DNA of 64,000 bases. Origin: Pontibacter sp. G13 (GTDB lineage: Bacteria; Bacteroidota; Bacteroidia; J057). The notes under the pieces are model-generated. The model ran no database searches. It was not told the origin of the DNA and saw only the letters and a list, made by a program, of their open reading frames with translations. Both the position numbers and the translations under genes were made by a program. Positions 8,274 through 16,190 of this stretch are shown here, in pieces. Each line of letters opens with the position of its first letter. Within the stretch, counting starts at the first letter, position 1. The stretch spans positions 5,828,001 to 5,892,000 of the forward strand of contig NZ_CP134696.1 of the NCBI RefSeq assembly GCF_031851795.1. Direction: 5' to 3'.

Positions 8274-9011
8274 CTATTCTGAATCTAGCTGCTGGAGAAT
8301 CGGCAAAATCTCCGCAGTCCAGAGTTCGTATCCGCGTGCATTCATGTGGAGGCTGTCTGACACGAAAATGTCCGATCTGATCTGGTCGCCGTCCATCATG
8401 GGGCTAGCGACATCGACAAAATTCCAATTGGGCTGTTCAGCCGTCCAAGCTTGGAGCAATTGGTTGGTCTGATGCGCCTTGTCGAGGATGTTCTTCCGAG
8501 AAATGGCAGGCTTGACCGAGATACAGTAGATCGGGGTGCCTGGGATATGTGCTTCCACGAGTGAATCGAACTTGACCATCTCAACGAGGACATCATCCGG
8601 CTGTACCGCTTCGATGGCGATATCATTGTCCCCTTCATACAGGAAGATGGTTTTGGGCTGATATTTGGCTACCAGTTGTTCGAAGTAATGGTTGACCTCG
8701 GGTAGGGTAGAACCGCCAAATCCGCGATTGAGGACGGCATGTGGAGCCAAATCCGCCTGCATCGTCTCCCACTTGCGAATGCTCGAACTGCCGACAAAGA
8801 GATGGACATCCGACTGAATCCTGCTGCGCGCATCTATCGACTGAAATGCTCTAATCTCCGAATCGAAGCGATCCATCTCAATGTCGTAGGGATTGGCCGC
8901 GGGCGTATCCTTTGCCAATGAATCTTGTCGGGGGCGACAGCCATTGGCGATGAGCAGGACCAACACGAATCCCGCCAAAAAGCTGGCAATGGGAGTAAGT
9001 TGTTTTCGCAT
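8274..9011 (-). CDS. SGNH/GDSL-family hydrolase, probable lipoprotein
   Basis: This 245-residue protein begins with a hydrophobic export signal and Cys25 (IANGC), suggesting a lipid-anchored periplasmic or surface protein, although the residue at -3 is Ala rather than the usual Leu. SGNH blocks are visible: FVGSSSI (block I, residues 72-78, with the nucleophile Ser in GSSS), GFGGST (block II), EGDND (block III) and DSLHMN (block V Asp-x-x-His). Members are esterases or deacetylases acting on acylated carbohydrates or lipids. It is the last gene of the minus-strand run 14809 to 8274, which suggests deacetylation of the substrate handled by its neighbours. Confidence 0.85.
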   Translation of the reverse strand: MRKQLTPIASFLAGFVLVLLIANGCRPRQDSLAKDTPAANPYDIEMDRFDSEIRAFQSIDARSRIQSDVHLFVGSSSIRKWETMQADLAPHAVLNRGFGGSTLPEVNHYFEQLVAKYQPKTIFLYEGDNDIAIEAVQPDDVLVEMVKFDSLVEAHIPGTPIYCISVKPAISRKNILDKAHQTNQLLQAWTAEQPNWNFVDVASPMMDGDQIRSDIFVSDSLHMNARGYELWTAEILPILQQLDSE

Positions 9012-9089
9012 GGAATCAATATGGAAAAAGTAGTTCGGTTCTGGAAGGATTATGGGACGGGCACGGATGCCCGTCCGATCGTTTGGGAA

Positions 9090-10019
9090 TTATTCGGCTG
9101 AATCGGGCAGGTCAACTTGGCGGTAGGCATCGATGACCGCTTGTTCCCCTTCCTTGCCTTCGCGAGAATTGCCATGCTCCATGCCGAGGATTCCGCGGAA
9201 GCCTTTCTGATGGATGTGCTTGAAGATGTTGGCGTAATTGATCTCTCCCGTAGTCGGTTCCTTCCTGCCCGGATTGTCGCCGATCTGGAAGTAGGCGATC
9301 TCGTCCCAAGACGCATCTACATTGGGGATCAAATTGCCCTCGGTAATCTGCTGGTGATAAAGATCACAGAGAATCTTGCAGGAGGGGCTATCCACGGCGC
9401 GGCAGATCTGGTAGGCCTGTGGCATCTCTGAGAGAAACAAGCCCGGGTGATTGAGGAAATTCAACGGTTCGAGCACCATGACCAGATCGTGTGGCTCGAG
9501 GATTTCGGAGGCACGACGAAGCGTTTCCACCACATGTGCAGTCTGGTATCCCATCTGCTGGCGCATGTCCACATATCCCGGAACGACTGTCATCCACTTG
9601 GCATTCACGCGTTTGGCGACTTCAACTGATTCGCGGATGTGCGTCAGGAACTCCTCTCTGTCGGCTTCCTTGCCGGAGGTCAGCGTCGGTTTTTTCCAAT
9701 AGATCTGATGCGCGACGAACACGCCCATTTCGATGCCGCGCTTTTCCATGACTTTGGCCATGGCCTTTTGCTCTTCGATGGGACGCTTTTTCATGCCATT
9801 GTCCTCAAAGGCGTGGAATCCCTGATCGGCCATGAACTTGAGCTGGTCTACGGGATTGTCTCCTGCAGAATGCTTGAACATCCCAATGTGCGGCGCAAAT
9901 TTGAGCTTGAAGGGCTTGGCGTCCTGCTGGTCCAATGACTGTGCAATGGTTTCCCCGATCGGGATTCCGGCTGCGGCAGCTCCAGCAAGTCCGGTCTTGA
10001 CGAAATTTCTTCGATTCAT
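9090..10019 (-). CDS. Sugar phosphate isomerase/epimerase (hydroxypyruvate isomerase-like TIM barrel), Tat-exported
   Basis: The 309-residue product has a twin-arginine signal (MNRRNFVKTGLAGAAAAGI) followed by an AP-endonuclease-2-type TIM barrel. Metal ligand segments typical of the family are visible: VMVLEPLN (Glu), KILCDLYHQQ (Asp and His), YFQIGDNPGR and ILGMEHGN (Glu). The wording and order (DNGM, EPLN, DLYHQQ, GDNPGR) are closest to hydroxypyruvate isomerase-like proteins. It follows the ApbE gene by 48 bases and precedes the SGNH hydrolase gene by 78, fitting one sugar-processing operon. The true substrate is not predictable; epimerisation or isomerisation of a keto-sugar is an inference from the neighbours. 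Confidence 0.85.
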   Translation of the reverse strand: MNRRNFVKTGLAGAAAAGIPIGETIAQSLDQQDAKPFKLKFAPHIGMFKHSAGDNPVDQLKFMADQGFHAFEDNGMKKRPIEEQKAMAKVMEKRGIEMGVFVAHQIYWKKPTLTSGKEADREEFLTHIRESVEVAKRVNAKWMTVVPGYVDMRQQMGYQTAHVVETLRRASEILEPHDLVMVLEPLNFLNHPGLFLSEMPQAYQICRAVDSPSCKILCDLYHQQITEGNLIPNVDASWDEIAYFQIGDNPGRKEPTTGEINYANIFKHIHQKGFRGILGMEHGNSREGKEGEQAVIDAYRQVDLPDSAE

Positions 10020-10067
10020 AAGGCTAGGTTACGAGTATGTAGACATATGAGATAGCGTGATAGCAGT

Positions 10068-11096
10068 TCAAGGTTCAAGTGGAAGCCGGTTGTGCCAAAT
10101 CCAATCATCGGTTTCCGTCTGAATATACAAAGAATGGACCTTGGATCGAATCTCAGGCTTTTCCAAAAATCGGAAACGTGCCTCCGGGCTCACCAGCGAG
10201 AAGATGGTCGCCAAGGCATCTGCATCTGCTCCATTCGGAGCCACAACGGTGACCTGACAGGATCGAGTCAGGGGAAGGCCGGATGTCGGATGGATGATGT
10301 GGGAATAGCGCACGCCCTCGATTTCGAGGTATTGGTAGGCGTCTCCAGAGGTGGCAATGGCGCAATTCCGGAGGTGCCATGTCTTACCCGCCGAATCAGT
10401 ATGGATGATTGGGGACCGAATATCCCAACCCTGCTGTTCAGGGGGAGGATCTCCGATCACGATGTCCCCTCCTCCGTCCAGCAGCGCTTGTGTGATGCCC
10501 AACTGCGCCAATTTGTCCATCGCCATCTGGACAGAATATCCCTTGGCGATTCCTCCCAGATCCAACCGCATCTGTCGCCTATTTAATGACACGGCGCAGG
10601 TAGTAGGATCTAGGAGAATCTGTCTGGCCCCACTTCTTTGATGGGCACTGCGAATGGATTGGGCGTCCGGCAGTTCTGATCTGCGGATCGCCCTCCGGTA
10701 TAGTTTGGTCAAATGCCCCATGCTGATGTCGAAAAGCCCTTCGGAGGTTTCGTGCCAATGCGCAGACTGGTCTAGCACTTCGTACAGGAGGCGACTCACC
10801 GCGACCCATTGTTGGGAATCTGCTTGGAGGCAGAGACGATTCAGTTCGCTGTAGGATCGGTAATCGCTCAAGGCGTCATTGCATTGGTTGATCACTGCGA
10901 ATGCGGAATCTGCCAGTTGCTGAGCCTCGCGCTTGGACAAGGGCGCATAGAAAATCAGCTTGAATGCTGTCCCCATTTGATCATGGTAGTATTCAAACCG
11001 TTTGACAGGCTTCGATTGGCTCCACACCGAAGAAATGCTGATGAGTCCGATCAGCCACATCAGCGCAATTCTACGAATCCATCTTGATGAAGGCAT
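10068..11096 (-). CDS. apbE: FAD:protein FMN transferase (ApbE family)
   Basis: ApbE enzymes attach FMN covalently to a Thr/Ser of extracytoplasmic flavoproteins, using FAD. The 342-residue protein has a signal peptide ending near SVWSQ. The family core follows: RLDLGGIAKGYSVQ, LLDGGGDIVIG, the metal-binding region TSGDAYQY..YSHIIHPTSG, and DADALAT. The start at 11096 is chosen because it gives a clean signal peptide and lies 10 bases after the stop of the upstream oxidoreductase gene; a longer frame to 11192 would overlap it heavily. No obvious flavoprotein target such as NqrC, RnfG or an FMN-binding domain is in the window, so its client is unknown. Its placement inside a sugar-oxidoreductase operon is unusual. 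Confidence 0.9.
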   Translation of the reverse strand: MPSSRWIRRIALMWLIGLISISSVWSQSKPVKRFEYYHDQMGTAFKLIFYAPLSKREAQQLADSAFAVINQCNDALSDYRSYSELNRLCLQADSQQWVAVSRLLYEVLDQSAHWHETSEGLFDISMGHLTKLYRRAIRRSELPDAQSIRSAHQRSGARQILLDPTTCAVSLNRRQMRLDLGGIAKGYSVQMAMDKLAQLGITQALLDGGGDIVIGDPPPEQQGWDIRSPIIHTDSAGKTWHLRNCAIATSGDAYQYLEIEGVRYSHIIHPTSGLPLTRSCQVTVVAPNGADADALATIFSLVSPEARFRFLEKPEIRSKVHSLYIQTETDDWIWHNRLPLEP

Positions 11097-11106
11097 GATA
11101 CAGAGC

Positions 11107-12402
11107 TTAGAGTACTCGTGTGACGCCCGGTGTAGGGATCGGATAGAATCCTGATTCGTCAGGGAGTATGGGCGGATCTGCATCGAAGGCAAACGTCCTG
11201 GGCATCAGACTCAGCTCTGAATTCAAGGCATCGTCCCAATGGATAATCTGCCCGGAATAGGTGGCCATGCGACCCATGATAGCCGTCAGCGTCGCGTATG
11301 CCCCATTTTCTGCATCGGCATGCTTGAATTCCCCATTGGCGATGGTCGCAAATAGCTCGTCGTGCTCGACTTGGTAGGGACTTGGGTCATTGCGGTCGCG
11401 ATATTTCCAGAGCTGATATCCACTTCCTGTTTCGATCAACCCGGGTTTTGGGGCATTCCCATTGCTTCCGTGGAAGGATTCGGTGACGCGGTTTTGGCAC
11501 CCTTTCATGTGGCGACATTGGGAGAACATCCGGCTTCCATCGGCATATTCATATTCTACCGAATGATGATCGAAAATCTCCCCATGCTCCTTCCCTGTGC
11601 GAACCTGACGGCCTCCCATGCCCATCGCAGAAACCGGATAGGCTTGCTTCACCCAATTCCCCACATCGAGGTTGTGAATATGCTGCTCGACGATATGGTC
11701 TCCACAGAGCCAGTTGAAATAATACCAGTTTCGCATCTGGTACTCCATCTCGGTCTGGCCTTCCTGTCTAGGGCGTGTCCAAACACCACCGCTGTTCCAA
11801 TAGACACGAGTGGAAATGATTTCACCGATAGCGCCATTGTGGAGGCGCTCCACCCATTCGGTGTATTTCTTCTGGTAGCGACGTTGCAGCCCCACTACGA
11901 CATTGAGTTTTTGGGCTTTTGCCTTGGCGGCGGCGGCCAAGATTTTTCTGACGCCGGGGGCATCGGTAGCCACGGGCTTTTCCATGAAGACATGCTTGCC
12001 TGCATCGATGGCGGCTTCGAAATGTATCGGGCGGAATCCGGGTGGGGTGGCGATGAGGACCACATCACACAATTCGATTACTGATCGGTAAGCTTCAAAT
12101 CCCACGAACTTGGTTTCCTCCGTCACTTCGATGCGATCGTCGTATTGGCCTTCTTTCCGGAGGTTTTTGAGGGAGTCGTCAAGCCGATCCCGAAAGGCAT
12201 CTCCCATGGCCACGAGGCGGACATTCTGTTTGGTGGAAAGGGCTTGGGCAGCTGCGCCTGTTCCGCGCCCACCACATCCGATGAGGCCAATCCGGATCAC
12301 ATCATCTCCGGTGAGCCAGCCGGTCTCTGCGACAGCGCTTTGTGCCGCAACCACACCGCCTGTAGCAAGCGCCGAGGTTTTGATAAATGTTCTGCGATTC
12401 AT
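11107..12402 (-). CDS. Gfo/Idh/MocA family oxidoreductase, Tat-exported
   Basis: This 431-residue NAD(P)-dependent sugar dehydrogenase-type protein has a Tat signal (MNRRTFIKTSALATGG), a Rossmann motif GLIGCGGRG near residues 39-47, and the EKP motif at residues 141-143 with the catalytic Lys. The C-terminal substrate domain carries the GDHIVEQHIHNLD segment near 234-246, which holds the usual catalytic Asp/His positions. Periplasmic Gfo/Idh/MocA proteins with Tat signals are common in Bacteroidota and Planctomycetota. They use tightly bound cofactor to oxidise sugars or glycosides, often at C3. The gene lies mid-operon, 34 bases after the SUMF1-like gene and 10 bases before apbE. Confidence 0.9.
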   Translation of the reverse strand: MNRRTFIKTSALATGGVVAAQSAVAETGWLTGDDVIRIGLIGCGGRGTGAAAQALSTKQNVRLVAMGDAFRDRLDDSLKNLRKEGQYDDRIEVTEETKFVGFEAYRSVIELCDVVLIATPPGFRPIHFEAAIDAGKHVFMEKPVATDAPGVRKILAAAAKAKAQKLNVVVGLQRRYQKKYTEWVERLHNGAIGEIISTRVYWNSGGVWTRPRQEGQTEMEYQMRNWYYFNWLCGDHIVEQHIHNLDVGNWVKQAYPVSAMGMGGRQVRTGKEHGEIFDHHSVEYEYADGSRMFSQCRHMKGCQNRVTESFHGSNGNAPKPGLIETGSGYQLWKYRDRNDPSPYQVEHDELFATIANGEFKHADAENGAYATLTAIMGRMATYSGQIIHWDDALNSELSLMPRTFAFDADPPILPDESGFYPIPTPGVTRVL

Positions 12403-12436
12403 TGTAGTAGTGAATTAGGTAGAGAATTCAGTATGT

Positions 12437-13420
12437 CTATTCGTCGAGGACCTGTTTCCAGAAAGCACGTATGTCTTCCTCTGTGCCCGGATTGACGGGA
12501 CGTACCAGTCGAAATCCCACGAATGGGCTATCGGTATTCCACCAAAAGCTTTTGGGGATCTGGGGGTCGCGTTTCTTCCAATTGGGGCTAGATTCGATTC
12601 GGTTGGAGGTCCTGAGTTCTTCGGGATCGTCATCCCAGCTTCCTCCCTTCACTGTTCGCGGATGAAGGGAGGTGGGACGTTGCCAAGGGTTCTTGGGCTG
12701 CTCTGGGAGCAAGGTCAAGAAATTGGCTTGATATTGATCCAGACACCATTCGGAGACATTTCCGTGCATGTCGTATAGTCCCCACGGATTGGGTTTCTTG
12801 GTGCCGCAGAGATGGTAGGTTTCATCGCTATTGTCGTAGTGCCAACCGTATTCGTCCAAATCAGCGATATCATCTCCAAAAGAATAGCGTGTGCTCGTTC
12901 CTGCACGGCAAGCGTATTCCCATTCAGCCTCGGTAGGCAAACGGTAGAATACACCTGTTTTTTGCCAGAGCCATTTACAGAATCTCAGGGCAGCATATTG
13001 GGTCATGGAAACGGCCGGATATCCGGTTTTTCCCATCCCAAATGTGGGATCTTCATAGGGAGGGCTTGGGCGAGTGACTGCATCGGCATCGTAGGCAAAT
13101 GAGGCATTCGTCTCGCCGTTGTCCAATTCGCGCTCGCGGAAGAGGTTGTACAATTCGAAGGAGACTTCCATCGTCCCGATCCAAAAAGAATCCAGCTCTA
13201 CCATTCGCAGAGGGCCTTCATCTGCTTCCCGGTCTGGATCAGATTCGGGCGAACCCATCTGAAAGGTACCTGCGGGAATGCAGACCATGTCGAAGGAAAC
13301 AGCCGTTCCGGGGACCGTTTGGCTGAAGGTGGGGAGTTGAATTTCAGTCTGGGCGAGCGTGATCCGTGGTGCGGCAAGCATCAAGCATCCCAGCAGACAT
13401 GCGAAGTATCGTCGGGTCAT
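12437..13420 (-). CDS. Secreted formylglycine-generating-enzyme-like (SUMF1/FGE-sulfatase domain) protein
   Basis: The 327-residue protein has a signal peptide ending near ITLAQ and one SUMF1/FGE-type domain: FDMVCIPAGTFQMGSPESD near its start, RLPTEAEWEYACRAGT in the middle, GLYDMHGNVSEWCLD, and FVGFRLVRP at the end. True FGE enzymes have a cysteine pair near the C-terminus. Here the last strand has Gly-Phe-Arg with no such pair, so sulfatase activation is unlikely, and no sulfatase gene is in the window. In Bacteroidota such domains often have binding or structural roles. The ATG at 13420 gives the signal peptide and removes overlap with the YceI gene. Confidence 0.82.
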   Translation of the reverse strand: MTRRYFACLLGCLMLAAPRITLAQTEIQLPTFSQTVPGTAVSFDMVCIPAGTFQMGSPESDPDREADEGPLRMVELDSFWIGTMEVSFELYNLFRERELDNGETNASFAYDADAVTRPSPPYEDPTFGMGKTGYPAVSMTQYAALRFCKWLWQKTGVFYRLPTEAEWEYACRAGTSTRYSFGDDIADLDEYGWHYDNSDETYHLCGTKKPNPWGLYDMHGNVSEWCLDQYQANFLTLLPEQPKNPWQRPTSLHPRTVKGGSWDDDPEELRTSNRIESSPNWKKRDPQIPKSFWWNTDSPFVGFRLVRPVNPGTEEDIRAFWKQVLDE

Positions 13421-13449
13421 TCGAGTAGGATTGGAGGAAAATGAGCAAC

Positions 13450-14034
13450 TTACTGAGATGCAGGTGTCATGTCGAGATTCAGCGAAACCATAACCTTCTT
13501 GCCACACTGGATAGAACCAAACATGGCACTAGGGGGCGTCATCCCGAATTCAGTCATATCGATTGATTGGGTGGCACGGAGCTTTCCCGTGTTGGGGTTC
13601 CACTTTGCCTGAATCTCGATGGGTTGGGAAGCACCGGCCATCCTCAGTGTTCCCCGAAAGGAGATTGGCCATTCCCCGCCTTGTTCTTCTCCGAAAGTCC
13701 CTTCGGTCAATTCGAAGGCAATAACCGGAAATTGGCGGTACTTGAAGGCTTCGTACATCTTGGTGTTGAGCGCTTCCTGACTGCCTTGGAGATCGTTTAC
13801 CTTCAGACTGAGCCATCCTGTTCCAGCATCTTTTCCGGCTTTGGGCCTTTTCCAAGAGGATTTGGGAAGACTCCAATTTCCTTCTACAGATTTCGCCTTC
13901 ACCTCCCAGTCATGGATAGTTGAAGTCCCTTGGATCGACAAGGAACTTTCCTGCGTGATATGAAGGGGAATGGGCTCAAGTGACATGGTCAAAGCGATCA
14001 GCGTGGCTATCCAAGCAGATATTGAGATCATCAT
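13450..14034 (-). CDS. YceI-family secreted lipid-binding-like protein
   Basis: This 194-residue protein has a short N-terminal hydrophobic signal and the YceI lipocalin-like beta-barrel pattern: STIHDWEVKAKSVEG at the start, YEAFKYRQFPVIAFEL in the middle (the family's typical Tyr/Phe-x-x-Ile segment), and a closing GSIQCGKKVMVSLNLDM. YceI proteins bind isoprenoid or fatty-acid-like ligands in the periplasm; the ligand here is unknown. It lies 25 bases after the DUF1080 gene and 29 bases before the SUMF1-like gene, so it is co-transcribed in the same minus-strand run. Confidence 0.85.
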   Translation of the reverse strand: MMISISAWIATLIALTMSLEPIPLHITQESSLSIQGTSTIHDWEVKAKSVEGNWSLPKSSWKRPKAGKDAGTGWLSLKVNDLQGSQEALNTKMYEAFKYRQFPVIAFELTEGTFGEEQGGEWPISFRGTLRMAGASQPIEIQAKWNPNTGKLRATQSIDMTEFGMTPPSAMFGSIQCGKKVMVSLNLDMTPASQ

Positions 14035-14059
14035 TTCAACGTCTTAGAAAGAGCCAAGC

Positions 14060-14809
14060 CTAGAGCTTACGAGCCCAGATGTTGCGGTATCGAACAGGAT
14101 TGCCGTGATCTTGGAGCATAATGGGCGCATCACCGTGGGCTTTGTACACAGGAAGTCCCTTGTACTGGGTGGGGCCTTTGAGCGCGACATGGTGGTGGAT
14201 GAGAATTCCGTTGTGGATGACGGTGGCATAGGCGGGTCTTCTCAATTGTCCATCCTCGCCAAAAATCGGTGCCTCAAAGAAGATATCGTAAGTCTGCCAT
14301 TCGCCAGAAGGACGACAGGCGTTCACGGCAGGGGGTTGCTGCTTGTAGATGGAGCCTGCTTGGCCATTGCTGTAGGTGCGGTTTTCGTAGGAGTCGAGGA
14401 TTTGGATTTCATAGCGACCCATTAGAAATACTCCGCTATTGCCTCTTTGCTGTCCTTTTCCCTCTACCACTTCGGGAGACGCCCATTCTAGATGGAGCTG
14501 CATGTCTCCAAACTTCTCTTTGGAAGTGATGGCGCCGGCTCCCGCCTTGACCTCCATAGCACCATCTTCCATGGTCCACTCGACGGCTTCTCCTGATTTG
14601 GATTTCCATGAATCGAGGTTGGTTCCATCAAAGAGCACGATAGCATCGGATGGAGCATCACTGTTGGCTTCTCCAGGGGTAACGACTTCCGGTTCCGGCT
14701 CCCACTGTTCGGTGGCTTTGGGATCTTGGTCGGCCCGGTTCCAATTGGGAGATTGTTGGGCAAAGGCGAGCGTGCTGATCCCGAGTAGGATCAATGTCAG
14801 ATGTTTCAT
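14060..14809 (-). CDS. DUF1080 protein, 3-keto-glycoside hydrolase/lyase-like
   Basis: The 249-residue protein has a signal peptide (MKHLTLILLGISTLAFA-Q) and a DUF1080 concanavalin-like jelly roll. The typical opening IVLFDGTNLDSWKS is present, then GNSGVFLMGRYEIQILDS and a closing VRYRNIWARKL. DUF1080 proteins are annotated as 3-keto-disaccharide hydrolases and have been linked to cleavage of 3-keto-glycosides. It is the first gene of a seven-gene run that also has a Gfo/Idh/MocA oxidoreductase and an isomerase, which fits such chemistry. ATG 14809 is chosen over 14860 because it begins the signal peptide. Confidence 0.87.
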   Translation of the reverse strand: MKHLTLILLGISTLAFAQQSPNWNRADQDPKATEQWEPEPEVVTPGEANSDAPSDAIVLFDGTNLDSWKSKSGEAVEWTMEDGAMEVKAGAGAITSKEKFGDMQLHLEWASPEVVEGKGQQRGNSGVFLMGRYEIQILDSYENRTYSNGQAGSIYKQQPPAVNACRPSGEWQTYDIFFEAPIFGEDGQLRRPAYATVIHNGILIHHHVALKGPTQYKGLPVYKAHGDAPIMLQDHGNPVRYRNIWARKL

Positions 14810-15107
14810 AGCGGTTAGTCCTAAAATGATCAGAGACAATTTATCGGAAAATCTCGACAAGGGGAAGTGCGATCGTCCGCGTTATTTCTCCATCCCGATC
14901 AATTGGGACTGAGGGTCGATGAATTTGGCTGAAAGCGCGTTGTAGACGATTTGCTGGCATTGGCGGAAAAAATGTTGCCATCCGATTAACCGATTTGTTC
15001 CAAATAAAAACTCAAAGGTTCCAGCGGGCGATTTGCCCGATTCCCAAACATGGGATGACCTTTTTCTGAAAAACAGTTATATTCTTTTAGAAACTCAACC
15101 CAGTCAC

Positions 15108-16115
15108 ATGCGATCTTCAACTCCCCGCAAAACCGCCCGATGGCTGGATCGCGTCTATGCATTTGCGGTCCGCTATTTCCAGTATGCCGATCACGGAGAA
15201 GGTGCCCGATATTTTCGGGAAGGGCAACAGTTGCAAGATGAGGAGAACCATGAGGCGGCCATTTTTGCGCTTTCGCAGGCGATCAGTTGTGATCCCAATT
15301 ATGTGGACGCATGGGTGTTGCGAGGAATCAGCCACTTGAGACTGGAGGCATTCGAGTCTGCCATCACCGATTTTTCGGAAGCCATCGAATTGGACCCTTC
15401 CGAGGAAGTCGCTTTTTTCAACCGTGGTCTTTCCCATTGGAAGGAGGACCGTCCGGTGGATGCCGTTTCAGATTACACAGAAGCCATTGAGATCAATCCC
15501 GATTATCCATCAGCCTATGTCAATCGGGGGCTGGCTTTCCTGCAATTGGGGGAATATCGCCCCGCCATTGGAGATTTGTCCATAGCGCTGAAGTTCATCC
15601 CCGATCATCCAGATATCCTCATTGCACGTGCGGAGGCTTTTCTCCACCTCGGCAATCTGCCCAATTCCCGGAGAGATCTAGAGCAGGTTCTGGCCTTTCA
15701 TCCCGAAACTGCCAAGTTGTTTGCTTCGCTCGCTCATCTGGAATGGTTGGAAGGAAATTCCGATCAGGCCATTGTAGCATGGACCCGGGCGATTCGGTTG
15801 GATGATTCGGTGAAGGAGTACTATTGCCGAAGAGGAGATGCCTTCCGGACCAAGTCCAAGTTTCAATTGGCACTGGAGGACTACGAAATGGCGCTGTTGC
15901 TTGATCCGGATTGCCCCGATGCATTGGGGGGAATGGCGATGGTAGAGGCCCAAAATGGTGATCCCGAAGCATTTCTGGAACGCCTTCGAATGGCATTGGA
16001 GGTGGGGTTTCAGGTATGGAATGCCCAACACTGGCACGATCCGATCTTGGATCCCTTTCGCAGTCATCCCGAGCTCTGGGGGCTGATCGATCGGTACCGC
16101 ACTCAGCAATCCTAA
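15108..16115 (+). CDS. Tetratricopeptide repeat protein
   Basis: This 335-residue protein consists of about seven consecutive 34-residue TPR units from residue 30 to 290. Examples are repeats ending in ALSQAISCDPNY, DFSEAIELDPSE, DYTEAIEINPDY and DYEMALLLDPDC, each showing the W/L-G-Y-A-P consensus spacing. A C-terminal segment with WHDPILDPFRSHPEL follows, like the tail seen after TPRs in Bacteroidota proteins. No signal peptide is evident from ATG 15108. An upstream TTG at 15033 would add a poorly conserved lead and is not preferred. It is a protein-protein interaction scaffold with unknown partners. The 298 bases before it hold only divergent promoters. Confidence 0.85.
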   Translation: MRSSTPRKTARWLDRVYAFAVRYFQYADHGEGARYFREGQQLQDEENHEAAIFALSQAISCDPNYVDAWVLRGISHLRLEAFESAITDFSEAIELDPSEEVAFFNRGLSHWKEDRPVDAVSDYTEAIEINPDYPSAYVNRGLAFLQLGEYRPAIGDLSIALKFIPDHPDILIARAEAFLHLGNLPNSRRDLEQVLAFHPETAKLFASLAHLEWLEGNSDQAIVAWTRAIRLDDSVKEYYCRRGDAFRTKSKFQLALEDYEMALLLDPDCPDALGGMAMVEAQNGDPEAFLERLRMALEVGFQVWNAQHWHDPILDPFRSHPELWGLIDRYRTQQS

Positions 16116-16127
16116 ATTCCCCTACCA

Positions 16128-16163
16128 AACAAAAGTCCCTGCCCAGAATGAACTGGACAGGGA
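16128..16163 (-). terminator. Terminator of the 16191-17690 gene
   Basis: TCCCTGCCCAG (16136-16146) pairs with CTGGACAGGGA (16153-16163) with one mismatch. On the minus strand it is followed by CTTTTGTTTGG. It lies between convergent genes and may serve both. Confidence 0.7.
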
Positions 16164-16190
16164 ACGCGCAAACATGATGAGAATTCTTGG

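Noticed and set aside
8024-8472. Overlapping open frames on both strands in a GC-rich gap
   Set aside because: They lie in a copy of the dispersed repeat and in the SGNH gene's shadow; several frames are open at once with no conserved motif.
12437-13420. Sulfatase-activating formylglycine enzyme
   Set aside because: The C-terminal cysteine pair needed for catalysis is not seen and no sulfatase gene is nearby, so only the domain name is kept.
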